64,000 bases of DNA, from assembly GCA_018287875.1 (NCBI GenBank), contig JAGVVL010000017.1:3162001-3226000 (forward strand). The letters run 5' to 3'. The DNA comes from Nigrospora sphaerica. Lineage: Eukaryota > Ascomycota > Sordariomycetes > Amphisphaeriales > Apiosporaceae. Position numbers and translations under genes: made by a program. Below, one piece after another: positions 1-11,520 of this stretch; positions within the stretch are counted from its first letter, which is position 1; every line of letters starts with the position of its first letter. The notes beneath the pieces are model-generated. The model did not search any database. It had not been told where the DNA came from and saw nothing but the letters and a program-made list of their open reading frames with translations.

Positions 1-293
1 CCGAGCGCTGGGAGCGCGCCACTACGCGTCCCGGCCCCGGCCCCGGCCCCGGCCCCTTCGATTACCTGCCCTTCCACGGCGGGCCGCGCGTCTGCCCCGG
101 CCAGCACGTCGCCCGCGCCGAGGCCGGCTTCGTCGTCGTCCGCCTGCTGCAGGAGTTCGACGGCCTCGAGGGCCTGGACCTCGCCGGCGCCGCCGCCCGC
201 GACTACCACAACTTTGGCCTCGTCTGCGCCCCCGGCAGCCCCCTTGGCCGCGACGAGGGCGTCATGTGCCGTCTGCGCCGCGCGCAGTCTTAG
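1..293 (+). CDS. Cytochrome P450, C-terminal part (partial at window start)
   Basis: The frame is open from base 3 to the TAG at 291-293 and gives the last 96 residues of a P450. It starts with ERWE, the usual (P)ERW element before the heme loop, and then carries [11 protein letters not shown], which fits the heme-binding FxxGxRxCxG signature with the Cys as axial iron ligand. The wording of the loop (GGPRxCxGQ) resembles CYP52-like fungal n-alkane/fatty-acid hydroxylases, ER-bound monooxygenases that take electrons from P450 reductase. That subfamily placement is an inference. Between ERW and the heme loop lies a Pro-Gly run encoded by a GGCCCC repeat (about 31-56), unusual at this position. 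The rest of the gene lies upstream of the window. Confidence 0.9.
   Translation, partial: ERWERATTRPGPGPGPGPFDYLPFHGGPRVCPGQHVARAEAGFVVVRLLQEFDGLEGLDLAGAAARDYHNFGLVCAPGSPLGRDEGVMCRLRRAQS
31..56 (+). repeat. GGCCCC hexanucleotide repeat inside the P450 gene
   Basis: About four tandem copies of ggcccc/ccccgg. In frame they encode alternating Pro-Gly between the ERW element and the heme loop. Such a tract can change length by replication slippage without shifting the frame. Confidence 0.85.
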
Positions 294-2759
294 TCGCTGC
301 CTAGCATAGATGATTCCATGCCTGTTTCGTGATAGTCAGTCCCCTGCCGATGCAATGCATTGCCTTCTCTCTACACCAGCCCGTGCTTTGCTACATTTAC
401 TTCTGTGTTCGTTCCAACCTTTGCGTGTTCGGGCTGATGGCAGACCCTCTTCCGGCCTCGCACCTGCCACAATGAACGTGCCGATGGGGAAGGAACACCT
501 TGACTGCCACCATCTCATCGGGTAAACCAATCATCTCCTGCCTGCCGAGATTGATTCCGCCAATAAACTCTGCTGCGTTGTTAACATCCATCTCCAATCC
601 CGACCCGGACGTGACTGCTTCATCCATCGCAGCTTCCGTCTTTCCGTCTTTCCCGTCTCCACCCCCACTTCCTAAGGTTCCAGGGCCTTCGAATATTAGG
701 TACCGTGGGCGGCTCCGCTTCGGCCCGTCAAGGGTTCCAAGATTGGCGTCTAGATAACCGAGATGAGACATGGGGTGACAACCGGTCGCGCAGAAAGCTT
801 GATCTGGCCCAGACGGGCGCTCGTGCGACAGACCTGCGAATGGCAACGTCGGCATGAAGCCGCGTTGACCTAGACGATGCGAGAAGCGAGGCGGCCGGAT
901 ATCATCTGGCTGCCCCTGCTCGCTATCTCGTCCCTAGAATGCATGCAGGCCCTCTGTGCCCGCGTTCGTTTCACCGCGTCCCATTTGCGGTGTTCATACG
1001 GTATGCGCGTCCCGTAAGTCGGGTCGCACCCCCTTTATTGGGTCATGGCCTCCCCATAAAAATCAACAGGCAGGCGAGCTTCCCGAAGGACACGAGAAAG
1101 GCTTATATTTTGTAAGATTCGTCAGGCAGGCGTCCAGTACTTCGGGTTCTGGTGCAGTATACCTCGCTAAATCAAGCTGGATAGGATCGCAATTTTCTTC
1201 GCCAGCCTGGGCGGTCACGCAGACGATACAGATCCCTTGCCGTAGGCATGTTACTCACCATCTTTCCCCATCGCGGATCGTCTTGCATTTCCTAACGCCA
1301 TAACTCCCGTCCGAGGCTGAAAGTCCAGAATGGCCAAGACGTTCAAGTGGTTACGGCATGGTCGGAAATAGACACCGGCATTCTCATTCATCGCATGAGC
1401 GCCCCGGAGTGGTGAAAGGTAGGCGGGGGCGGGGAAAAGAGGACCGGGGAAAAGGGGGAACCATCCGAGACACTAGAAATAGGGCACGTAGGCAGGCGGA
1501 AAGCCTCCTGGGGTTACCTTAAAACGCCGGAAGGCTGGCCAAGAAAGCCTCGCCAGTGGATTTAATATCGACCGTTAGAAGGTAGGACCGTCCTAAACGG
1601 GGTAAGGGCGGAAAAGAAACCCAGCAAGTTCTGAATGAGCACGCCGTCGGGAAAACAGTAAGAGAAAGAAAGGAGGAGCAGAGCTAGTAGTCCGAAAGTC
1701 AGAAATTACCTAACCAAGATCAGTTTAAGTACCTTGAGGGAGGAGGCCACCGTAACACTAGTAGTAGGCGGCGTCAACATTGCCTAGGGAGAGGCTAAGC
1801 AGCTAGATAGCTCTATTTAGACGTTACATGTATAATAGCGGCAACAACAGCATCGGTCAGTATGTTACAATCTTCTCACCAGTCCGCCAGGCACCTCTTT
1901 CTGTACACTGTCGAAAGGAACGTTTCAAGACGCCCAAATTATGGAGGGCCCTACGTCAATTTGAAGGGAAGCGGCTCGTATTTGGGAGTTGTGATATCCC
2001 GGGGAGCGTCCCCTTCTCCATGATTGTATTTAGAGAACCCCAAGCCGAAGGAAGACCTATGCCCCTTGTATGATTTCTTTTATCCATTGTAATGCTTTCC
2101 TGGCCTGGCTACCGCCGGTCCTCAGTCTCGTCGTCGCAGAGCCTCGTGGCTGTGGTGCAGGGGTCGTTCCACCGCACCGGAAGGCCTCTAACTGCGGGAG
2201 CAACCTTTGCTGTTCCCACTCGGCCTTTCTCGGCGGCTATGACGCGGGCGCGAAACCAATACATATCCCATCATGGCGCGGATAGGGGGCTTCAGATCTC
2301 GACGGAATTTGGGGCGAGAGCCAGTCGGGGGAAGATGGCACGAGCGGATCTGCCCGTCGGGTCCTCCCGCATGGCGTCCGATGACACCCGGGCACGGTGG
2401 CGGCGCCGTGTGCTGGGAAACCGCACGGAACCCGTGAGGTGTTTGCCGCGGTCTCGGTTTTCCGTCCCAATTCGGCCTTGTTTCGGATGGGGCCCCGGAG
2501 ACATCATTCTGGTGCTCTCGCCATCTAGGGGGCTGAACGAAGGCTCGTACGCGCCAACCATACATGTGGACCAGCGGTACGGGGGAGAGCGGACCGGGCG
2601 GCGCGGATCCTCATCGCCAGCCGGCTTGGGGCTGTGCTGGACTACGACGCGGACCCCCATTGTCCGCAACAGCGTGCAGGTGGTCGTTGTTGCACACGGG
2701 CGGAGCTGACGCTTTCGTGGGGCCGGCCACTCCCCATCTTGCTTGCTCTTCTTGCCTTA
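294..2759. other. Intergenic, no supported gene
   Basis: This stretch lies between two genes whose 3' ends face each other. Short frames on both strands show no recognisable domain, no coherent splice joins and no repeat structure. I see no tRNA or other RNA gene in it. Confidence 0.6.
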
Positions 2760-4779
2760 CTAAAAGGGAGACGTGAGTTTGCGGCTTCCCATGCTTCCCA
2801 TTCTCCGGATCCGGCCCCGCATCAGCTCGTGCGACCGCGCCGATCCTTCGTTGTCGCTGTTATCCGAGTCTTGGGACTCGCCCGTCTCGGGAATCGCTTC
2901 GAGACTCTGCGCCGAGTGAACCGACCTCACTGATTCGTGGTGCTGTAAATAATCGTTCTCCGGGGCCGCGTCGATACTTCTCGCCGGGGGCGTTTCGGTA
3001 AAACTTCTCGCCGGGGGCGTTTCGATACCCCTCACCGGGGACGGGGCTGCTTCGATACTCCGGATCGGGGCCACCTCGATACTCTTCGCGGCTTCTTTCG
3101 GTTCGGGTTCCTTCTCGTCGTCGGAATCGTCGGGCTCGTCCTCCTCCTCCTCCTTGGCGCGTTTGGCGCTCAGGGCCATGGCGGCGAGCTCCTGCTCGGC
3201 CCAGGCGGGGGCGCCCCGGACGGCGGCGGCGGCGTCGTCGCGGTGCGAGAGGAGGTACTCCTGGATCTGGGCGGGCGAGAAGGCGGCGTCGGGGATGGCG
3301 CGGCTGAACTCACCGGCGAGCCGGTCGAGCTCGGCCTCCTCGCGCTTGGCGCCCTTGGCCGTGTAGGCGCCGGCGCCGGCGCCGTGCGCCTGACGTAAGA
3401 TCCGCCGGAACATGTCGTGCGCGCTCGCCCGCGACATGTGCCCGAGGTAGAACTTGCGGTCGATACGCCCCGGCCGCGTCAGCGCCGGGTCCAGCAGCTC
3501 CGGCTGGTTCGCCGTCATGATGACGACCCGCCCCTCCTGCGACGCCACACCGTCGAGCACGTTGAGTATCCCCGACAGCGTGCAGCTCGGCGGCGGCGGC
3601 GGCGGCGCCGTGCTCTCGTCCCGGTCCTTCTTCGACTTCCTCCGTCCCTTCTTCGGCTTCTTCCTTTGCGCGGCCCGCTCCATCGGGATTGCGTCAATGT
3701 CCTCGACGAGCACGAGACATCGTGATGGCAGGGAACTGAAGAGCTCCTCCAGTTCCTTGTCGCCGTCGAGGCCCGGGATCCTCAGTATGTACAAGGGGAG
3801 TTTGGTGATTCCGGCAATGGCGATGCACAGCGACGTTTTCCCTGCGGACTGTGAGTCAGTGACGATAACCACCAACGGCAAGACGAAGCGGTTTTCCCCG
3901 TACCTGTCCCCGGCGGCCCGTACAAAAGGTAGCCCCTGCGGTAGGGGATGCCGCATTCGGCGTAGAATTCGCTGGTCTGGGGCTCTAAATAGTCCTGAAT
4001 GTCGTCGATCATGCTCTGCTTCAGATCCTCGGCCAGGTAGATGGTCTCGAGGGGGCGGGCGCGCTTCAGGGCGCTCTCCTGCCAGCGGCCGTAGACGGCG
4101 GTGTGGATGGGGACAAAGGTCTCGCCCGTCTTGCGGCTGAAGCGGCGGCAGGCCTCAAGGAAGTCGAGGATGGGCTGGACGGAGCGGCCGATGCAGTCGA
4201 TGCGGATGGCTTCCTTGCCCTCGTCCCAGGTGAAGGAGCGCGGCGCGTACTTGGCCTTTTGGTGGACGACGAAGAGGCGGCGGCCAAAGAAGAACCAGGT
4301 CGAGCGGTTCTCGGGCAGCAGCTTGATGCCTTCCTCGCGTGTGAGATTGCGCGAGTCCCGGCCGTTGTACTCGTTCTCGCGCCGCTGCTCACTCGCCGCC
4401 AGGTTCGTGTGCGCCTCCCAGAAGCGCTCCCGGCGCGGCACCAAAACGTGCGCCACCAGCCAGTCGCGCACCTCCTTGGTGAGCTTGTCGTCCGTCTCCA
4501 GCGTCACGCTGGCGGTGAAGCGCCGCGTCAGCGGCTGCCATAGTGACGATATGGCTGGGCATGCTCCGTCAGCTTGGTGCCCGCGCTTGTCTCCCCTTCG
4601 GCCGTCCGTGATGGAACGGGTGCTTCCGCGGCGGCACCTCACTCACCTGGTATCTCATTCCAGTTGCTGAAGATGAAGCCCAGGAAGGTCAAGAGGCTAA
4701 TGATGGTGTTCACGCCCGGTAGCCGCCAATTGCGGAGGTACTTGGCCAGACTCAGGACTGGCGCCACTTGTCTGTCCAT
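2760..4779 (-). CDS. Bcs1-like mitochondrial AAA ATPase, three exons
   Basis: Exons 4647-4779, 3904-4554 and 2760-3841 join to 1866 nt, 621 residues. The introns are 4555-4646 (GTGAGT; branch GCTGAC) and 3842-3903 (GTACGG...CAG). Exon 1 has a hydrophobic stretch (NTIISLLTFLGFIFSNW), as expected for the single membrane helix that anchors Bcs1 in the inner mitochondrial membrane. Next comes the BCS1 N-terminal domain. Walker A GPPGTGKT (about 257-264) is rebuilt only by splicing the second intron, which falls in its Gly codon. Walker B is LVLVEDID (about 304-311) and the arginine-finger region is RPGRIDRKF. A basic, Pro-rich insert sits between Walker B and the second half of the ATPase. The C-terminal tail has a repeated RSIE/TPPAR motif and is probably disordered. 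Yeast Bcs1 inserts the Rieske protein into complex III; this is one of the divergent fungal paralogues, so its substrate is unknown. Confidence 0.9.
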
Positions 4780-4796
4780 TGGAACAGAGGCGCGTC

Positions 4797-4868
4797 CCTC
4801 TCTCTCACTGACTCAGTCTTTCACTGACTCGCTCTCACTGTGTAGGTGTGTGTGTCTCTCTCTGTCTG
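4797..4868. repeat. CT/GT-rich low-complexity tract upstream of the Bcs1-like gene
   Basis: Runs of CT and GT dinucleotides with repeated CACTGACTC words lie just before the start codon of the minus-strand gene. On that strand the tract is purine/CA-rich. It is probably part of the 5' leader or promoter; no specific site was identified. Confidence 0.5.
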
Positions 4869-7662
4869 CTTAAAGCAGTTGGGCTAGATAAGGCGATCGG
4901 TAGTGTCGCGCTTGCATTTACCGTTCCTGGGGAGAAGCGGAGACGGGGCGCGTTATAATTGTGTTTAGGGGGGGCGTGGGTGGTGAAGTCAGCGATTATT
5001 AGAGTCCCATTTGAGGGCCGCCTAGTTGTAGGTAGTAGGCAGAAGTTGAAATGGCGGTCACGCGGGTCCCAAACAACAGGGGAGAGGGGCAAATACCTCG
5101 TCCCCTTGGCGGCCTAATTCGACATAAGCGCTAAAAGGCGTCGCACGAGGCTGGCAAAACAGCCGTGCCACGTGTTGCGCATCCGGCCAGCTTTGCCATT
5201 CGATCAAATACTGAACATGATGATGCAAGGCTGCGCTGGTGGCCTCATACGAGAGGCTGTGTGAGCCTCCCGATGTTTTGATCCGATCAGGAGAGAGAGG
5301 GGGCTGGAAGTGGAGTATCAACAAAACCCCCCAACCCCAAATATCCGCTTCTCATCCCTGCTGCAGTCCGACCAACCCCCCGGATCGGATGAGTCGGACG
5401 AGGCGCAAAACACAAATCAAATACGACTAAAGCAGCTCTCGAAAAGCCTCGGTCGTTCCTTGGCCTCGGCGAGGCGCCTGATGCCCGAGTAAGATGAAAG
5501 GCTGCTTCAGACCCTACACCGGGCAAATCTCGCGGCAGAATACCGTTCCCACTTCCACAGCCCACAACACGTCACCCGAAGAAGAAGTGGGCAGCCAAGT
5601 TCCCAGGGCAAGCCCATCCCTTCGCCGAGGTACGATGTACTCGATGGCTTTCCCCATGGGTTATTCTTGGCTCCACAACGGCCCGAGGGATGCTTTCCTA
5701 TTTGCTGGGCCCTGTCAATAGGCTCCCCCTGACTGGCCTGTCATAACCCTACCGCTGGGGGAGGCCTCGGCATGTCGGTCATCGGAAACTACATACGCGC
5801 AGCCCATGCGTAGTCCTGGGTAACATGGTTCAGTTCTGGATACTTCTATAGCCTGCATATCTGCGTAGTACTGGCATGTCATAGATTTGCGGACCGGCTA
5901 GCATTACCCGAAGCCTGCCCTTGTCCTCTCCTGACACAGGCCAACACACCCAAAGTCTTCACGATGCCGGTTACCATAGCCACACAACTTGACGATAAGT
6001 TTCCAAACCTCAGATAAACCGCAGCGAGTTTAGGGGTCAAAATGCCGCTAAACTATCGTGTCAAGGCCGAATACTCATTGCTCGTCACGACCATTGATGT
6101 CCCCAGTGATTGCAGCAGTGTAACTGTCCCTTACTTCACGTCAAGAGGAGAACCGAGACGAGGCGACAAAACACTACCAGGTGGCAGCGCAGAATAGAAA
6201 CGACATTTTAGAAGAAGCATTTTAATACGTTTCCAACGGGGTAAATCAGTATTCGCTTACTTTCTGCTTTATATTGGGTACCGCGACCTTGCGACTTACC
6301 TCGAGTCGAGAAACATTGATTCTGTTTAGGGCAGGGTGTCTTTCTGTAAGAAAGAAAAACCAGTCTCTTTTACGTAACTCTTACACTTTAAGGACATGTT
6401 TACGCCACCTTTAAACAGTATATAACACCACAGCCTTGTTGGAAATAAACCGAAGTGCAGTCCACATTGCCGTGGCTTTCTTTACACGAAGCCTGTTGCT
6501 ATTGGCTCTCGTTTTCCTCAATATAGATACGTGTTCCTAGTAAACTATCTATTATGTAAGCTTGGAAGTCGAATCATAAACCACGAATCAGAAACTGTGA
6601 CTTTTATTTAGGAACAAAACGTTCCTAAGGCCTGTTATGGACACCTCCATACAGTTGAACATATACTTCCTCTTCCAAAGCATATGCTCCCGTATAGTTA
6701 CCCACAGTCCACAGGTTCAAACGGGCCCCAAGCAGTCTTTCGAGACGCTCAGTCATTGTGCCTGCCAGAGTTCTAAACGGAGAGGCGTGCCGGGGGCGAA
6801 TACATCGGCCCATTCTTACCACGGTCTCGCATAGCTCCGTCAACTCGGCATCAGCCGGATACCGGCGCCACTCCACGCGGCGTCAAATTTGCCCCTCGGC
6901 ATGACACACGAGCCAGATTTAGGCTTGCTATCGTAGCGTATCCTTTGTTTTCATCAATGACGTGGGAAAAGAGAAAAGGGGTAAAAATCACCGTTGGGTT
7001 TGCCAGTTAAGCTCATCCCTTGTTCGCGCTACGCAGGAGAAATATATAACTCTGCCAAAGTCGACCCCGCCCTGCTGAGAAGGTTCCTCGTCCCACAGTA
7101 TCGCATGCTGAATGGCAATCATCGGGCCGTCGGATTGTAGAAATTGACCCGGTTGTCCGTATCAAAACCAGGGCTTACGAGGAAGCTGGGGAGACTTGGT
7201 TCGAGGGGCCAGCACACCTTTTCCTGCGCCTTTCTTAAAACCGGTCAGTTTTCTGGGAGATGAGATTAACGTTCTCCTGGGCCGCAAACCTCTCGGCCGT
7301 TAGGGAGTCACTAGACAATTGTAGGCCGAGGCATGAAGCCTGGCGTTAGTTACTAGCCAGGGGTAATCCCTCCCCTTTGCTGGTATAGAACATATCCGCC
7401 AACTTCAATGAAATCATGCTGAAAGAAGGCCGGGAGTTCACCTTCTAGCGCACATTCCCCGTCTTGTTTGCAACGAGTTGTAAGGGACATTATCCCCCTC
7501 CCCCCCTCCCTTCCCAATCCCCGGGTCCGAGCCAGCCAGGCGCTCAATCGGTTTATAATTCACCCAGTTATTTCTAGAAACGTATTATTACCGTTTTTCT
7601 CTCGAAATAGGCCTCAGAAATTTACTATTGTATTGCTGAAGACACACTAACTCACCCAAGTA
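4869..7662. other. Intergenic, partly AT-rich, no supported gene
   Basis: No frame shows a recognisable domain. From about 5880 to 6640 the sequence becomes clearly richer in A and T than the gene-bearing flanks, with many short stop-rich frames, as in decayed or RIP-mutated fungal DNA. No element ends, terminal repeats or coding remnants were recognised. Confidence 0.55.
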
Positions 7663-9692
7663 TCAAGAAAAGAAAACGACCGAAACAATGTCACCATACT
7701 TATGCCTCTTCGGATCGCACGACTCGACTTGAAAGACAGACAATATAAATCGCAGAGCCTCTCCCAGGCCAACTTTCGCATTTGTAGAACCCTTTTCTCC
7801 AAGGTCGGTATTCCGGAGGAAGCTAGATAACATTAACAGAGCCGTCCGTGATCCACTCTTCATGCACGTCGAGATACCAGCCTTCGGAAACTGGTCTTGA
7901 GGGGTGGCGTTGTGGAAAGTTCGTGCTAGGATCTCGGTGGACTTGGAATCCGATGGAGTTGTAAATGTCCCAAAACAGTGCCACTAATAGACCATCAGTC
8001 GGCGCATCGCTGTCTTCGACAGCTATATTCCTTTGAACTGCCGCAAGTTGGAGTGTGCCCTTCCTCATGTTCCAAATACTGATTGAATGGTCATTGGAAT
8101 CGTAATCGTGATTGTAACACGCGAAAAACTGGCCATCGGAGGAGAATGCGCTCGACTTAGGCCAGCCTTTGAGTGTTTTGTGGATTGAACCGGCAGATGT
8201 GCCCCAAAGGTGTATTTCGCCAAAAGATTCAGTTGCCACGAACTAGCCGTCAGGGGAAAGCGGGAGGTCGAGAAGGAGGGGGTCTAACCGACTAAAAGTT
8301 TGTTGAGATGCAGAGGATCTTGCATCGAAAAGCTGAATGTGCGAGTTTGAGAATAACGCTAGAACGTTGCTGTCTGGTGAAAAGGCAAGTCAAGTCGCCA
8401 TTGTCAGAGCTCTCTCAAGTTTGCCTAGCTGCGTACCAGTCCCCGAATCCCAGATCATGATCGTGTTGGGCCAGGTCCAGGCCGATGCTAGAAGTCGGTC
8501 GTCTGGCGAGAACGTAAGTGTAAGGGGGGCCCCTGTATCCGTATACCGTAAATGCGTACCTCTGCGTACCGTCGTCCAGGTTCCAGACGCGGATTATGCC
8601 GTCTTCTGAACATGTTGCGAAGAGTCGATTACTGGGCGACAACGCAGAGCTTTCGCTATCTTCGAACCGAGCTTCATGTTTACTATCGCATGCCCTGGTC
8701 GTCAAGTTGAACACGCGGCCTGTATTGTCACTCGATATCGAGAACACAAGACGGGCGTCTGATGATACAGCAACGCTCCGAAGTGGCTCGTTGGCGTTCG
8801 AAAACGTCCAAGACCCCGTGCGTGTACCACTATTCACACTCCACTGGCAGACTGAACCGGTGATTGTTGCCAACACAATAAGCTTGCCGTCCGGATCAAA
8901 GGCTATGCTTGCGCCATGGATGACTTCGCACTCCAGACTTCGTTGGTGCGTGCCAGTCAGGATATTCTAGATACAGATTTCCTCGATTCCCTCGTGGCTA
9001 GATACCGTGGCGAGCAATCCGTTGTTGGGCGAGAAAGCGACCGCGGAAGGACAATGGGAGGTGAGTGTGCGTAAGGGTACGCCGGTATCGATGTTCCAGA
9101 GTCGGACCGTACCATCCAGGCGTGATGCAGATGCTAAAACTTTGCCATTGGGTGAAAAAGCAACAAATTCGACATCCTATTCATGGCCCTCAAAGATCTG
9201 GATAAGGGCGTCCCAATCGGATTTTACCCCGCGTATATGGCCCAGCCTTGGTGTGCGTTGATCCCAAAGCTTTTCCCGCACATTGCTTGCAGTCGGAGAG
9301 AAGAAGAGCAACGTCCTGTAAACTTGAAGAGGTGCCCGTTCAAGGATGGAACCGGAAGTTGAAACGGTTCGCTTGGCGTCTTTCGTAAAAGCCACAAACT
9401 CCCCGAGTGTGCTGGAATAGCGCTGCAGTACTTGGTTAGTTTAGATACAACATATAGGGGGAACAGTTCACGAACATTGATCAAAACTAGAAGTATGCGA
9501 ATAGCAGCCGCTCCGTCTGAGAATCGTCGAAAAAGTGACAGAGCTACTAACCAGTGTAGAAAGTGCTCGTAGAAGAAGCTGTAGACCCCTTTTACACATT
9601 GCTTTATAGACGCGCGATAATATCCTCTTTAATCCATTCCTCTGTTTCTCCGTAACAAGCACGTGTGTGGCGACAATATCAAGTAAACCCAT
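7663..9692 (-). pseudogene. Relic of a WD40-repeat NWD/HET-E-like gene
   Basis: Reading the minus strand downward, segments match the C-terminal half of fungal NACHT-WD40 proteins (STAND proteins, some acting in heterokaryon incompatibility). First comes the pre-repeat region (FFYEHFLHWLVALSLF near 9560, then SILERAPLQVYRTLLFFSP), then FEGHE and several WD40 blades with FSPNG/FSPNN/SPDG and VRLWN/IRVWN words, and finally LPPEYRP near the end. No NACHT domain was found. The main frame holds stops at 9177-9179, 8967-8969, 8390-8392, 8243-8245 and 7823-7825, a frameshift near 8535 and another near 9410. Several stops fit Trp-to-stop or Gln-to-stop transitions (for example the Trp expected in a blade at 8967). 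The gene cannot make a full protein. The upstream boundary is uncertain. Confidence 0.85.
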
Positions 9693-9775
9693 GGTGACTT
9701 CAAGGTACCTCTCGTCTTCCTCGCCCAGTCGGAATTCCAGTTCCTTTTTCAGGCGCGACTTTCCTATGTACCGTA

Positions 9776-10817
9776 TCAGTCAATTTGCAAAATATCTAGG
9801 ACTTTAGCGAGGCCCTGTTCGTCGCCAGCCCTGTTCCCCGCCTTGTCCGGGTCCACCCAGCCCCGTGTGTAGCCTCCGCCGAAGTCGATAATCCAAGCAT
9901 TGTCCTCCTTATCAATCAGTACGTTCTCCGCTTTGGCATCGCCCCAGACAATTCCATTATCGTGGAGCTTCGTTATCGACTGGGTGATTTGGGTCTTCCA
10001 GCGCTTCCGTAGAGCGGCCGGGCTTTGCTCAGCTCTGGCCTTCGAAAGCGGCCCTTTCGTATCTGTCCAAGTAAACAGCATGCCCATTAAAGTGTTCCCG
10101 GTTCGAACAATGCCGTGTAGGCGGCAGATCCAGGCTTCCGGGGGGAGGGTATCTGCGCTTTCGTGATTTGTTTTAATGTTGTGACCTCTTTTTTGGCATT
10201 TGCTGGACCGAAGGGAAGCTTGAAGGGTTTGAAGAAGCAGACGAATGCCTCGGTACCGTCGTTTTTAGCGACGACTCTGGTGGGGGGTTTATAAGGACGT
10301 CTCGGGGATTGTCATAACAAAGCTCGATATTGGTTGTTGGATCATACAATTGGGTCCAGCTGTCCAAGTCGCTTAGGAAGTCGTCGTCCACGCGGACTGA
10401 GGCACTTGACCAGCCATGCTCTTCGGTATCCCGACGAACCGCCCGTGGCTTTTCATCCGCCGCTTCAAGCTCACAAACGTGAAAGGGCGCAAAGAGGTAT
10501 TCCGAGAGCATTGGCCGGCGACTATTTGGGAGCACTGGTGGTGACGGTGCCAGCTGTTCGATCAGCGGTTCAAATAGCTTCGAAAGCCACTGGTATGCAT
10601 CCTCCAGGTAGAAGTCGTCTATTTCCTCCTCGCCGGAACGCAGGTGATTGAGGCATAAGAAGTACTGCTTCAAGAGCCTGGGCGACTGTCGGAACGAGGC
10701 AGGCGAGATATGACAGTAGAAAACGAATCCGTTGTTAGTCCGAATGATGAGCTCGCAATCGTCTTCTGATTTGTGAACCTGCCACAAGGCAAGGTCGTGA
10801 TAGGGTGCCCGCGTCAT
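9776..10817 (-). pseudogene. Protein kinase-like gene with two frameshifts
   Basis: The first frame (10817 down to about 10280) encodes an N-terminal region ending IELCYDNPRDVL. A second frame (about 10280-10130) continues with NDGTEAFVCFFKPFKLPFG and KEVTTLKQITKAQI. A third frame (about 10125-9776) gives EAWICRLHGIVRTGNTLMG, then GIVWGDAKAENVLID and WIIDFGGGYTRGW. The last two elements stand for the catalytic loop (HRD replaced by WGD) and the Mg-binding DFG of a protein-kinase fold. The three pieces read as one protein of about 345 residues with a natural end, so the gene is full length apart from the shifts. Both shifts lie in C-runs on the coding strand (near 10281 and 10139), so sequencing error is a real alternative to true inactivation. 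Such kinase-like proteins are common in filamentous ascomycetes; targets are unknown. Confidence 0.8.
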
Positions 10818-10826
10818 GCTAGAGCC

Positions 10827-11010
10827 TCCAGCTGTCGTTGCAGTCGAAGAAATCCAACGAGGAAGACCTGGGTTTAGCGGGGGAGGCGGAACCCGATTGC
10901 GGATGGCTGGGGCGTCCAGCTGTCGCTGCAGTTAAGAACCTTAATTAAAAAGGAAGAGACCTGGGTTAAGCGGGGGGGGGACGGGAAATGATTGCCAACA
11001 GCCTGGGTGT
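10827..11010. repeat. Imperfect tandem duplication, 88-bp period
   Basis: The words tccagctgtcg(t/c)tgcagt, gaagacctgggtt(t)a(a)gcgggg and ggctgggg/gcctggg recur at the same spacing, the first copy starting at 10827 and the second at 10915. The copies differ by substitutions and small indels. The duplication sits immediately upstream of the kinase-like gene, in its likely promoter. Confidence 0.75.
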
Positions 11011-11184
11011 CGCCTAACCGGCACCCGACACTCTTTACTGGCGCCTAATCAAACCCGAACCTTCTGGTTCTTGATCCCCCATATCACACCACCAAATTCC
11101 CATCCCATCATCACCTCTTCCCTTCACGCTCGTATCTCCGAACCAAGAAGCGACTTCCCAAGTGACCCGTATCCTTCGACCACC

Positions 11185-11520
11185 TTAAGCGTCGGCGGCG
11201 AGCCCGGCCGCCATGTCGGCAGCTTTCACCTGGGTGCGTGCGGTTTCAGCACAGCCGGGCACGAGGTCGAGGACGCTCCAGGCGAGGGCTGACGAGAAAT
11301 GTAAGAGAAAGCAGCTCCGTGTTGGTGACTCGACAAGCATGTCCAAGGCATGGAAATATGGGGCGAGGTTCATGGCGTTGCCGAACTCTCCTGTGAACCC
11401 AAGAAGGCTCGCGATGAGACCGGGGACCTGCGCCTGCGCTGGGCCGGTCACCGCTAGAACAAGGGTAAATATTTTGAGGAAGAAGTAAAATATAGTGCTG
11501 TAAGGCGCGAGTGGCGCCAT
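11185..11520 (-). CDS. Possible small secreted protein, 111 residues
   Basis: An ATG-started frame (CAT at 11518-11520) encodes a hydrophobic N-terminus (IFYFFLKIFTLVLAV followed by AQAQ), which resembles a cleavable signal peptide, and then a short Ala/Leu-rich remainder with two Cys. No family is recognised and no introns are needed. The lack of any homology cue makes this a weak call; it may be a chance frame in a gene-poor interval. Confidence 0.3.
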   Translation of the reverse strand: MAPLAPYSTIFYFFLKIFTLVLAVTGPAQAQVPGLIASLLGFTGEFGNAMNLAPYFHALDMLVESPTRSCFLLHFSSALAWSVLDLVPGCAETARTQVKAADMAAGLAADA

